The notes under the pieces were generated by a model. That model ran no database searches. It saw only the letters and a list, made by a program, of their open reading frames with translations, and was not told where the DNA came from. A program made the position numbers and the translations under genes. A stretch of DNA of 64,000 bases from Nipponacmea schrenckii (Eukaryota; Mollusca; Gastropoda; Lottiidae): assembly GCA_030562195.1 (NCBI GenBank), contig CM060200.1, positions 31,411,023 to 31,475,022 on the forward strand, given 5' to 3'. Of this stretch, positions 33,988 to 43,434 are shown piece after piece; the stretch's first letter is position 1, and each line of letters opens with the position of its first letter.

Positions 33988-35925
33988 CCAGAAGCTCTCC
34001 CTTTGTAGTCGCCTTGTTTTAGGTTTGATAGTTGTAGAGACTGGAACTTTTTCAATGGGCATAACAAGAAGATCTTCAATGGAATGATTGGCTGAGTTAA
34101 AATGATTTGCGATTGGTCTATCTTTTTTATGAAGAATGTCAAAGCGATGACCGCTTAAACGAGTACGCAACGCGTTTTGAGTTTCGCCAACATACTGTAC
34201 GTCGCATTTTTTACAAGAAATTAGGTAAATAATGTTTTTATCGATACATGAAAGGACTTCCGTTAATTCGAAAATTTTACCGTTTTTCTTATTTTCAAAA
34301 TAATGAGAAACATGGATATAATCGCAGGTACGACACCTAGAACCTCCACATGGAACAGAACCAAAACCGTTAGGTAGAGGAGGGGGGTTGCTTTTCTTCT
34401 CAATGGCCAAAAGAGTGTCGTTTTTAATTTTGCGCAAATAACGTTTCGAGTACCCCCGTTCCCTCAGTTTTTCAAATACAAGTTCGCAAGCCAAATCAAA
34501 GTCGTTTTTTCTAGTGCAAATTCTGTTGAATCTCAGAATTTGCGATTTTATTATGCCAGAAAAGGTATGCTTCGGATGGAACGAAGTTTTGAACAAAAGT
34601 TGGTGAGTGTCAGTTTCTTTAAAATATACTTTGATATCAAGTTTTTTTGTTTGACTGAAACTAGGTCCTTTGAATACAGTCGTATCCAAGAAATTCATGC
34701 TGTTTTCAGAAATATTTGCTGTAAGTTTTATAGAAGGATGGTGATTATTTAGAATTTCGAAATACTCCCAAAAGTTAGCCAATGACTCTGTCCAAATAAT
34801 AAAAATGTCGTCTAAAAATCTTCCATAGAATAAAGGTTTGAAAGGTGAAATAGATGAGATTTCGCGTTCCCATTCAGCCATAAAGATGTTTGCATAACTC
34901 GGCGCAAAACGTTTTCCCATTGCAGTACCAGAAGTTTGAAGATAAATTTTTCCATTGAAAGTAAAGTCATTTCGCGTGAGACATATGTCTAATAAATCTA
35001 AAATTTCTCTGTCAGGACGATCAGGATCAGGGTTTCTAAAAAAGGCCTTTCGCACCGCGTCTAAACCGGATTTATTATCGATATTCGTGTACATACTCGT
35101 AACATCTAAAGAAATAAATAACGCATTGTCTGGAATATCTAATTTTTTTATTTTTTCTATAAAGTCGGTAGTGTCTTTTAAGTAGGACGGATGTTTGCAA
35201 GCCAATGGTAGTAGAAAATGGTCAATATATTCGGAAACTTGGTAGGATTCGCTGGAACAGTCAGATATAATCGGCCTGCCCTTGGGTATTCTATTTGCAA
35301 CGCGCCATTCGTTTTCAGGATTTTTATGAATTTTCGGTAATGTATAAATGTGACGTTGACGGACTTCCGGTTTTGCACAAAGATAATCATATTGGGAATC
35401 AGATAAAAAACCTTTTTGTACCAAAATTTTCAAAATATTATTGATTTGTTTAGCAGTTTCCATGAAAATTGGTTGGTCTAGTTCGCGGTAATGATTTGCA
35501 TTATTTAATTGAGATTCTATTTCAAAAATATAGTCATCGCGGTTTTGAATGACACAGCAATTGCTCTTGTCACTCTTACGGATTATTATTGTCTGATCAT
35601 TCTTCAGGGTGTTCAAAACGGAGCGTTCAAAATTAGTAAGGTTTTTCTTTTCATTTACCAGAGGTAAATGGGAGACTTCTTCGTACAGATTTTCGCATTT
35701 ACGCAGAATATTATAGTCAATCGCATCGTCTGGTGGATTCCAGCCAGACTTTTCTACAAATGGAGTTCGTTTTCCTCGACCTAATTTTTCGCGAAAGAAA
35801 TAATTTAGCTTAAAAGTCCTAATGACATGCTCAACCGACGACAAAATTGGTACACATGAAAGAGGTTTAAATGAAGGGATGAAAGTCAACCCTCTATCTA
35901 AAACTCTTTCTATAGAGTCTGTATA
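33895..35925 (-). CDS. Penelope-like element: RT plus GIY-YIG nuclease
   Basis: One uninterrupted - strand frame encodes about 670 residues. The annotated-length frame begins at TTG (35889), but homology continues upstream in frame (SIERVLDRGLTFIPSF), so the true N-terminus is truncated. RT landmarks in order: YTLPKIHKNP, GRPIISDCSS, SLDVTSMYTNI, QTSGTAMGKRFAPSYANIFM and the catalytic FYGRFLDDIFIIW. A Cys-rich linker follows (PCGGSRCRTCDYI), then a GIY-YIG endonuclease: IIYLISCKKCDVQYVGET, LRTRLSGHRFDI and the Glu-bearing RRLQRESFW. This RT plus GIY-YIG layout is diagnostic of Penelope-like elements, which prime at endonuclease nicks. Natural coding ends at RESFW (33988); the remaining codons are TTTTTCGG repeat. 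The 5' end abuts Gypsy element C. The RT and nuclease cores have no stop, so the copy is young. Confidence 0.9.
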   Translation of the reverse strand, partial: YTDSIERVLDRGLTFIPSFKPLSCVPILSSVEHVIRTFKLNYFFREKLGRGKRTPFVEKSGWNPPDDAIDYNILRKCENLYEEVSHLPLVNEKKNLTNFERSVLNTLKNDQTIIIRKSDKSNCCVIQNRDDYIFEIESQLNNANHYRELDQPIFMETAKQINNILKILVQKGFLSDSQYDYLCAKPEVRQRHIYTLPKIHKNPENEWRVANRIPKGRPIISDCSSESYQVSEYIDHFLLPLACKHPSYLKDTTDFIEKIKKLDIPDNALFISLDVTSMYTNIDNKSGLDAVRKAFFRNPDPDRPDREILDLLDICLTRNDFTFNGKIYLQTSGTAMGKRFAPSYANIFMAEWEREISSISPFKPLFYGRFLDDIFIIWTESLANFWEYFEILNNHHPSIKLTANISENSMNFLDTTVFKGPSFSQTKKLDIKVYFKETDTHQLLFKTSFHPKHTFSGIIKSQILRFNRICTRKNDFDLACELVFEKLRERGYSKRYLRKIKNDTLLAIEKKSNPPPLPNGFGSVPCGGSRCRTCDYIHVSHYFENKKNGKIFELTEVLSCIDKNIIYLISCKKCDVQYVGETQNALRTRLSGHRFDILHKKDRPIANHFNSANHSIEDLLVMPIEKVPVSTTIKPKTRRLQRESFWKNTEKILKKIRKIPNKLRKVPKNTENTPKK

Positions 35926-36410
35926 TGCTTCTTCACTTCCTCCATTTGATGTGGTGGAATTCGTCGAAATGGCAGCATAACAGGAATATCATCATTCAAA
36001 TGTATACGATGCTTCACTGTTGGTGTATAACCTAAATCGGTACTATCTTTAATAAATACGTCTTGATGTTTTAGTAATAACCGTGTCAGTGCCTTATGCT
36101 CTTTACTTGATAAATTTGCCCCAATATCAATCTTCGATCCATGTATCTTCAAGGTGTTTTTCACCTCAGCATAGGAACTAACAACCATAAGATTTCTCGG
36201 CAAATTTCCAGAAGTACCAGATATAGCTTCAACAATTCCATTAAAATTTCTGTTAAACTTCTGATTTACTGTACAACACATCACCACTTTCCTACATCTG
36301 GCTGAAATACAAGTTGGTATAGAACCTGGAATTTTGACAAATTGATATCTACTATCTACAGTTGTATATAATGATAAAATATTGTACCATAAATTATCAT
36401 CCTTTCCAAA
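35910..36410 (-). pseudogene. Gypsy element C: RT N-terminal region, truncated
   Basis: Frame with KIPGSIPTCISARCRKVVMC, TRLLLKHQDVFIKDSTDLG, VKHRIHLNDDIPVMLPFRRI and EEVKKHIQTL, then a stop exactly where the Penelope-like sequence starts. In Ty3/Gypsy pol this is the linker and first part of the RT fingers. The rest of RT, RNase H and integrase are absent. A frame change near 36400 separates it from the protease part. Confidence 0.8.
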
Positions 36411-36810
36411 GATATCGGAACAAAAAAAGGGTTAGTCATGGATGGACATTTCTCTCTTAGCAAACTAAAAAAGTTACTGCCAAGAATTTCTGGTACTTCC
36501 ACCTTCCGCTCACCACTAACAACATCTACGGGATCCCTCACTACTAAGAATCCAACATCTTGTACAGTTGTATGGAAGGCACGGACGTCAACAGAAATAT
36601 ATTCAAGATATGGAATAGGTAAGCTGTTGGCTCCAGTTACTCTTATCCATTTCGTAACATCTACAAATGTGGGTTTCTCTTCTAATAAATTCCTAAAAAA
36701 TGATTCGGTAACTGTAGACACTTGAGAACCAGTATCAAGCAGACACTTAATCGCAATTCCCTCTATCTCAACCTCAGCTGTCGGACAAGTTCCAATGCAT
36801 CGATAATACG
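36356..36810 (-). pseudogene. Gypsy element C: retropepsin region
   Basis: Reading - from about 36805: CIGTCPTAEVEIEG, AIKCLLDTGSQVSTVTESFF (the aspartic protease signature LDTGSQ), then PIPYLEYISVDVRAF, GFLVVRDP and VPEILGSNFF, which is the GxN-type distal half of a retropepsin. The frame shifts near the LDTGSQ codons are small or absent; a later shift near 36400 breaks the link to RT. The protease matures Gag-Pol in intact relatives. Confidence 0.8.
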
Positions 36811-36866
36811 CTGTTTAATCTTAGAGTCAGTACCATACCCTGCAATGTGACTCCCCACTGCAGGCT

Positions 36867-37274
36867 TTAATCGTTTAAATGTCTGTTACGGTAACTTCCT
36901 CTCCTTGGTTGCAATGATTCAACCTCATTCTGATTTCGTTGATAAAATTCTCTCTGTAACTGACCAATTGTCGCCAAAGTGAATGCTTCATTGATTATAT
37001 CAAGTATCTTCTTTGATGTATTTCTCTCAACTTCAGATCTCAGTCGCACCTCATCTTTATACTGACCACCAAGATTTTCTAACAGAAATTCTATTTTAGC
37101 AGGATCTGTGTTAATTGTTCTTAAATGTTGTTGAGCATCTTCAATCCACTCTAAGACATCTGGATCGCCATCTTTCTTGGGACGTCCACATAGTTTTACC
37201 AATTTCTTCTCTCGAGAAACATAAACCGTCTGATTGGAAGAGTCAGCCTTCGGAATGGACATCTCAGCTATCAT
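36867..37274 (-). pseudogene. Gypsy element C: Gag fragment
   Basis: A 135-codon frame from ATG at 37274 containing VYVSREKKLVKLCGRPKKDG, VLEWIEDAQQHL, IEFLLENLGGQYKDEVRLRS and IINEAFTLATIGQLQREFYQ. This matches the capsid-like Gag of Ty3/Gypsy elements, in which a matrix-like start precedes the GxxxWxEDxxxxL motif. It is short: no zinc knuckle precedes the protease, so the C-terminal part of Gag is missing or degraded. Confidence 0.7.
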
Positions 37275-38377
37275 CTACTTAGCTTTTAAAGTATTTTTGA
37301 AAATACTAGTTCTTTGGAATTTTTGATTTATTCAAATGAAGGCACCATGTGGTTAGGATTCTGCCAATTCCAACAAAAAATATACCCCACCACCATCAGC
37401 GTGGACTGTTAAAAAATTAGCCATTTTTCAAAAATTGGCCTTGAAGAGTCTTCATTTCTAACTGGCCAGTAACTAAGCTTGGCATGAAAATACTATTATA
37501 TTGGAATTTTAGATATATTCACACGTCTGAAGAAACCATGTTGTTGGGATTATGCCAATTCCATCAAAATATCTGTCCCCCCACCATCATTGTTGCCATT
37601 TTTCAAAACATTATAGAGCACCATATTTATCTCAAAATCTCACATTCCAATGAATAAAGAGTACCAAGAGTTTGATTAAAAACTTCGCTTTTTATCATAA
37701 AATTGGAATTCATAATAAGATTCTTTACTTTGTACACAGCCAGTCGGCCAAAAAAAAATTGCCAGACAAATAGGGACGAGGCCCTAACTCAAATTGAGCA
37801 GCGCCACTTGTCGTCATAATGATATCGTTCTCATGAAATGCGAAAAATGTTTTCAACATTTATTCGATAAACTTCATTCGGCGTTATGAAGTGGGCATCA
37901 TTAGTTCGGCTTGATCGTTAATTTGTTCAGTAATATTCTTTATTCGAATGATAAGTTTTTTAACAACAAATTATGAATTTAGCGAACGAATGTCAAATTA
38001 AGAGTACAAATGTTGATTTTACTGTACTAATGTTTGGCACCGAATTATTCATTAAGAATGATTAATTTTGGCAGGGATTGTCTTCCATTCACTGGATAAT
38101 GTCATCTTCTGTCATTGGCCAGCTAAGTGAGTTGTTAGTGAGTTCATCACCTATCCAGTCAGACACTTTACTTTTACCTTAGTCTTTGAAGTAGAAAGCA
38201 GCATTTTTCTAACTCTTAGAAAATATCCAGCCAGCTACTTCGAACTCTGTCTTCATCAATAGTTATTTCCTTTAAATAACTTCACAGGTATGTGTGTTTT
38301 GGGTATTTTATTGGGTAATTGTCTTTCTGGGGAAACTATATTTTGTAAGAGAGTTGTGTAAATGTAACCATGATAAT
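37275..38377. other. Flank with an imperfect tandem duplication
   Basis: 37310-37430 and 37480-37610 are diverged copies of one about 170-bp unit: shared blocks are GAAAATACTA, TTGGAATTTT, CCATGTKGTTRGGATT, TGCCAATTCCA and CCCCACCACCATCA. This may be what is left of the LTR or leader of element C, but I could not identify LTR ends. The remainder to 38377 shows nothing recognisable. Confidence 0.4.
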
Positions 38378-38827
38378 TCAAAAGTAACAATGGCAGCCAT
38401 ATTGAATTTTCTTAGTTTTCATATATGTTTAATTAAGTACATTATTGTTTAACTTTATTGTAATTAATTCACAGGTTTAAGATATTATGGTATAAGATCA
38501 GATAGTTTATATAGTATTCAGCAGCTTTTGTTAAAACCCCATCTTTGGGTTGGTTTTTACTTTTATTACATATATTTCATAATTAAAAGTATAGATATAA
38601 TCTGTATATATTGATAGTGTAAGTGTAAATAGGTATTTTAAGTGCATATATATATATATATTTGATTATGATACTAAATATACTGTGCTATGTTATTGTT
38701 GATGTATGTATATTTTATTAATTGTATCATATTATTTTACAGGGTTTTTATATAAAGTTATGAACTGATATAAGAGTTTTCATTACAACACCAGGTAGTT
38801 TTCCCCCATTGAGCTAGCCCGGTTACA
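38378..38827 (+). repeat. 5'-truncated LTR of element A
   Basis: Matches positions 174-611 of the 3' LTR (52219-52656), ending in the same CCCGGTTACA. It has seven bases (CCAGGTA-type) that the 3' LTR lacks at ACAACA/GTTTTCCCCC. The first 173 bases of the LTR (TGTGGTAGGGTG onwards) are missing. Confidence 0.85.
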
Positions 38828-39060
38828 TTACTTGAATAAAATGGACATTATGAAACATATTGTACTTACTTCCTTCCTTTCCATACATCAACCAGTCGTC
38901 TAATATTACCTGTTGTTACATGACCTAAGGTCAATTGCTTGGATACTACAGGTGTGTTTAGCCGATTGGTTGAGGTTAATGAAAATGATCGAACTATTAT
39001 AATTTTAATATAAATATAAAATATAAAATATCACCTACTGAACATAATAAATAATCTGAA
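38828..39060 (+). repeat. Duplicated 230-bp flank of element A
   Basis: Begins TTACTTGAATAAAATGGACA and is nearly identical to 52657-52886, the sequence immediately downstream of the 3' LTR. Here it separates two LTR fragments, so it is a duplicated piece of genomic flank (or of an older neighbour) caught inside the 5' end of the element. Confidence 0.85.
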
Positions 39061-39150
39061 TATGAACTGATATAAGAGTTTTCATTACAACACCAGGTAG
39101 TTTTCCCCCATTGAGCTAGCCCGGTTACATTTTGGCGCCCAACGTGGTTT
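39061..39150 (+). repeat. LTR end fragment and primer-binding site of element A
   Basis: 39061-39129 repeats the last 69 bases of the LTR (TATGAACTGATATAAGAG ... GTTACA). The next bases TGGCGCCCAACGTGG (39133-39147) are a typical tRNA primer-binding site starting with TGG. It marks the beginning of the internal region of element A. Confidence 0.85.
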
Positions 39151-40660
39151 GATGCATCCAACATTACAGAAGAAGAAGGACATTAACATTAACTTTCATT
39201 TGTGTTTGATCACAAATTGTGTTATATGGATAAAGTGTTTTGTGGATAAGAGTTTTTGGGAATATTCTTATTTGGTAATGTTAATTTTCATTTTATATTT
39301 ATTGCAATATTATTTTTTATAATAGTACTATATTCTATTGTCTAAAATAGGTGTTAAATATATAATAAGTAGAATAATTTAGTCGTAGAATAAAGATTTA
39401 AATTGATTTACTTTTCATGTTTACCTTTTAAAAGTTGGAAGTTAAGTAAGTTAAGGTCAATGTAACAGGAAGGTTGAGTTCTATAACTGTTCTGTTTAAT
39501 AATTTTGTGTGTACTGTTTAGTTAATAATAATATACTATTATTTAATTTTTTTAATTAATTTGTAATTAAGACTTAGATCATATAATAATTTATTTCATA
39601 ATTATTGGATAATTAAAAGTCAGAATGTGTGTGTGAATGTGAATAGGGTTGGTTGTGTTGTGGAAATGGGTATTTTGTACTTGTTAACTAGTTGGTAACT
39701 TCAGCTAGGGTAACACACATACTTGTTTATTTTGTACTCTCCCGATTTCATTTTTCTGCTTTACTATTTTATCAGTGTTTCCTTCAAACATACTCATCTT
39801 TATTATCCCCCCACCCTACTTACTCTACAATATTTTTGTGTTTATATTTTGCAGCTTAATACTTAATTTATTTCAGCATTTGTATTATTCACATTTCACT
39901 TACACCACTTTGGTCCGTCAAATATTTTTGTGAAACTTGGAAATATTTTTTTTTTGGGTCTGTTGTTGATGTCATCAAGTTTAACCTACTTTTGTATTTT
40001 GATTCAAGTTTTGTATTTCATGTCATTGTTGTTCATACTTTTCTTTATGGTATGAAGTTGTGAACTTTGATTTGGTTTTGGTCTTGAATTGTTGTATTGT
40101 ATTTTGATTTTGTACTTTGATTTATTTTGGAATTGGTTTTTCATATTTGAGTTTTGTGTATACTTTTTCTTTTTGAGTGTACTTTTGGAACTTGGATTTG
40201 ATTTTTGTATTGTGATAATAGGTCTTGGTACTTTGTGTTTTGTGTTTAGTTTTGTACTTAGTATTGTTTTATTTGGTCCATTGACTTTGAAGTTTTTGGA
40301 GTTTAAATTTATTTTGGTTTGGACTTCAACTGGTTTTGTATCTTATATGATATTGTGGTATTGTATTTGAGTTGTAGTTGGGTTTGAGTATTATTTGCTT
40401 CAGTTTTGATTGTAGTGGTCTTGTTTTGGACTTTGAGTTTGGATTTGGATTTGAGTTTGAATTTGGATTTGAGTTTGAATTTGGATTTGAGTTTGGTTTT
40501 GAATTTGAGTTCGATTTTGAGTTTGAATTTGAAATTGTTTGTATTTGTGTTGTACTTGATTTGTAATTTTGGTTATTCATATTTCAATATTGTGAGTTGA
40601 TCTTGAGCTCTGAAATTGTTTGGTCTGATTGTTTTGTATTTTGTATTGGTGTTTTCTATA
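39150..40660 (+). other. Leader of element A with FEFGFEF-type repeat
   Basis: Fifteen hundred bases without a stable gene, T-rich on +. At about 40428-40545 the sequence is an imperfect hexamer/12-mer array (GAGTTTGGATTT, GAATTTGGATTT) whose translation is an artefactual FEFGFEF string on + and an NSN-rich string on -. Several short frames before it are T-rich and Phe/Leu-rich. I treat the region as untranslated leader. Confidence 0.6.
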
Positions 40661-40662
40661 TA

Positions 40663-41343
40663 ATGGCATCAAAAGTTAGTTTTAAGGATGATGAGGTTTC
40701 TGATTTACTGGACAGTTTTATTTCTATGGGTGTTAAACCTATAGCCAGGAATAAGGAAGAATTAGAAGCATGGATGTGTGATTTTGCTAAGAGTAAAGCA
40801 AAGATAGGTGAAAGTATGTCTGAAGTATGTCATCAGGTTTGAAATCAGAGGAGGTTAGGTTTGTGTCAGCTCATCCCAGATTGTCAACTTTCTCTGGAGA
40901 TGAATCTTCCGAGTCTGATGTTTGCTTTGACATATGGAAGTTTGAGGTTGAAGAACTGCTCAAGTCTGATCATAAAGATGAAACTATACGTCATGCCATT
41001 TTTAGATCTTTCAAAGGAGCTGCCGGTAAAGTTGCCATGCGTTTAGGTCATACAGTGTCCTTGCATAGACTTATGACTAAGCTCCAAGGCATATTTAGTA
41101 AAGTAGAGGAGTCGCAAGATATTTTAACAGAGAGTACCATCTGGATTAAGGAAGGAGGCTCAAGTTAAGGCAACATCGGTAAAGGAGGATGACTATCAAG
41201 CATCTATAAAGGTACTTACAACATCATTGCAAAAGTTGACAGCAGAGTTTACAAGTTTTAGGAATAAGGTGTTAGGGAATACTGTTGAGATTCAACAACA
41301 TCAGACGAATGAACATCAGTCAGTGGCAAAGGGCGGGCAGTAG
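40663..41343 (+). pseudogene. Gag of element A, frameshifted
   Basis: An ATG at 40663 begins MASKVSFKDDEVSDLLDSF and NKEELEAWMCDFAKSKAKIG and runs to a stop at 40842. In another frame it continues with SEEVRFVSAHPRLSTFSGDE, CFDIWKFEVEELLKSD and AIFRSFKGAAGKVAMRLG, and after a second break near 41150 with EDDYQASIKVLTTSLQKLTA, ending at a TAG at 41341. The PRLxxFSGDE...FDxWKFEVEEL motif is the capsid start of PNMA/Ty3-type Gag. Two frameshifts separate the three parts, and no CCHC knuckle is seen before element B begins. Confidence 0.75.
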
Positions 41344-41360
41344 ACGTTGACTCAAGTAGC

Positions 41361-42357
41361 TGTCACAATATTGTATAATATTATAAATAAAAGTTAATAT
41401 TGGTCTTAGTTTTGTTTTTTAAGAGATGGAAAATAGGGACTACCTGAGAGACTGAAAGTTTGAGACTGAATGTATGCACGTGGAGTGGGTGCACGTGTTA
41501 TAATAAGTATAAAAGAGGTGAATGTTTGTTACTTGTGGTCAGTGTTAATACAGACGGGACGACTGGTGGACTCTCCTTTAGTTGAAATGTAGAGATGTTA
41601 TGGTAATTATAATGTATACTTTCATGTTGCTGTACTATGCGTTTATATCAAGTAAAATTACCTTTTTATATAATTGAATGAATCGCCGGTATGTAAAGTC
41701 ATCGAGAATATTGCCAAGTCCCGATAATGTTGTCTGAACATATGTTGTCTGTAACATCTGTAATATGTAACATTTAATAGTTGGTTGTAATCATTGTTGA
41801 TGTGTACCTGGGACGGCATCCTGGTGACCTTTTAAAGATGATTACTGTGTAACCTTATATGACTAAGCGTTTGTTCCCGTTTATACGTTTGTTCTGTTTA
41901 TACGTTTGTTCCCGTTTATACGTTTGTTCCTGTTTATACGTTTGTTCCGGGTTAAACGTTTGTTCCTGTCTATATAATACGTTTTAGGTGTTATACAAAT
42001 GGTTGTTTGATGTCGGCGATTGTGTTTCGATAGCCCATATGTGGTTTCACCGTATATAACCTGTTATGTGTAGTAATTTTGCGTGTCTTAATTAGTAACG
42101 TTTAGTGTTTCAGTGATGTGGTCAATGTACTAACGTGGAGCTGATTGGAGAATAGATTAATTATGTGTGAATTCCTGTAAGATCCTGTAAAAAGGTTTAA
42201 GAGATAGTACAACGTTCCCGGGTCGCGTCGTTTTCACATTGTTACGGGTTAATATTTAATCTCAACATTAATTGTTGTGTAATAAATTTATATAAATCAT
42301 CTTTGTGGTTTAATGTCTGAGAGAACACAAACTAACCCTAGAACCTACTTTGTGACA
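41361..42357 (+). repeat. Left LTR of element B with promoter signals
   Basis: Terminal octamers TGTCACAA and TTGTGACA are inverted repeats. A TATAAAAG box lies at 41508-41515, two CACGTG E-boxes at 41477 and 41492 just upstream, and AATAAA at 42281-42286. An array of six 17-18-bp units of CGTTTGTTCCCGTTTATA type occupies 41868-41975, between promoter and polyadenylation signal. Transcription would therefore start about 30 bp after the TATA box; that position is inferred. Confidence 0.88.
41477..41515 (+). promoter_or_regulatory. Core promoter of LTR B: paired E-boxes and TATA
   Basis: GCACGTGG and GCACGTGT, nine bases apart, precede TATAAAAG by 11 bases. The same arrangement is kept in the right LTR (about 46982-47020). 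Function is inferred from motif and position only. Confidence 0.6.
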
Positions 42358-42539
42358 TTTGGCGAGCTTGCCTTACAAATTTGTTTGTGTAATCCTGGGC
42401 ATTAAATTGCATTAGTAGGCGCCTACGTAAATTATTAGTTAGTATTGTTAATCGGTATTATTTGTACTTTATTACTTTGTATTTGTATTGTAATGTTATT
42501 TATTCTTTAAATTGTGTCGGAAACTTAGACTGGACAGAC

Positions 42540-43434
42540 ATGGACTTTGATAAATATATCAAAGCGGGCAGGGAGTTGGGTTTACAGGATATAGAGCTGC
42601 AAGAGTTTGTAAAAGGTGAGAAAGATAGAGATAGACAGGATAGATTGGCAGAGAGAGAGAGAGAGAGAAAAGGAGGATAGAGAATGGGTAAGAATTAGAG
42701 AGGATGAAAAACGGGCCGATATCTTAAAAGAATTAGAATTAAAAAAAGAAATCTGTGAAACCGAACTTCAACTAGCGAGAACTAAACGCGAAGATCACGA
42801 ACTTAGTATGCGCGATCCAAATGTTTCACGCAGTTTGGATTTTCCGAAAAAGACATTAGTTAAACTTCCAGTATTTGACGAAACGCACGATGAAATGGAT
42901 GCTTATATTAATCGGTTCGAACTATTTGCTACAGCACAGGAATGGGAGAGATCTATTTGGGCAGTTAACCTTGGATCCCTATTAAAAGGTAGAGCATTGA
43001 GTATCTATTCTAGGTTGCCTGCTGGTGATATCAATGATTATGACACGCTAAAGAGTTCTTTGTTAAAGAGTTTTGATTTAACCAAGGAAGGGTTTAGGAA
43101 ACGTTTTCGTAATTCTAAACCCCTTGCAAAAGAAATTCCACAGCAATTTATGGCCCGTTTGGAGGGATATTTCAACAGATGGCTTGACTTGTCTGTAACT
43201 TCTAGGGATTATGATAGTTTGAAAGATTTACTTTTAAGGGAGCAGTTTTTAGATTGTTGTTCTGTAGATATGACTGTTTTCTTGAAGGAAAGGGTTCCAA
43301 AAACCACTAAGGATTTAGTGAATTTGGCAGAGCAGTACCTTTCAGCAAGGGCAACAGAGGTGAGTAATAGTTATTCTGGTAGGAATTCTCGGATATGTTA
43401 TTATTGCAATGGGTTTCCCAAAATACGACCTTGA
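42540..43434 (+). pseudogene. Gag of element B, first copy, frame-broken
   Basis: Starts at the ATG at 42540 (MDFDKYIKAGRELGLQ). The charged coiled-coil stretch ends in a GA microsatellite of nine units at about 42651; the second copy has seven, and the four extra bases shift the frame. In the new frame the capsid-like part is preserved: FDETHDEMDAYINRFELFAT, EWERSIWAVNLGSLLKGRAL, FRKRFRNSKPLAKEIPQQFM and LVNLAEQYLSARATEV. At CYYCNGF a 56-bp deletion relative to the second copy removes the rest of the CCHC zinc knuckle and causes a stop at 43434. Gag would form the particle and bind RNA; this copy cannot make the full protein. Confidence 0.85.

Noticed and set aside
40326..40600. FEFGFEF / NSNPNSN frames on both strands
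   Set aside because: A low-complexity 12-mer array inside the leader of element A gives open frames on both strands; considered artefactual.
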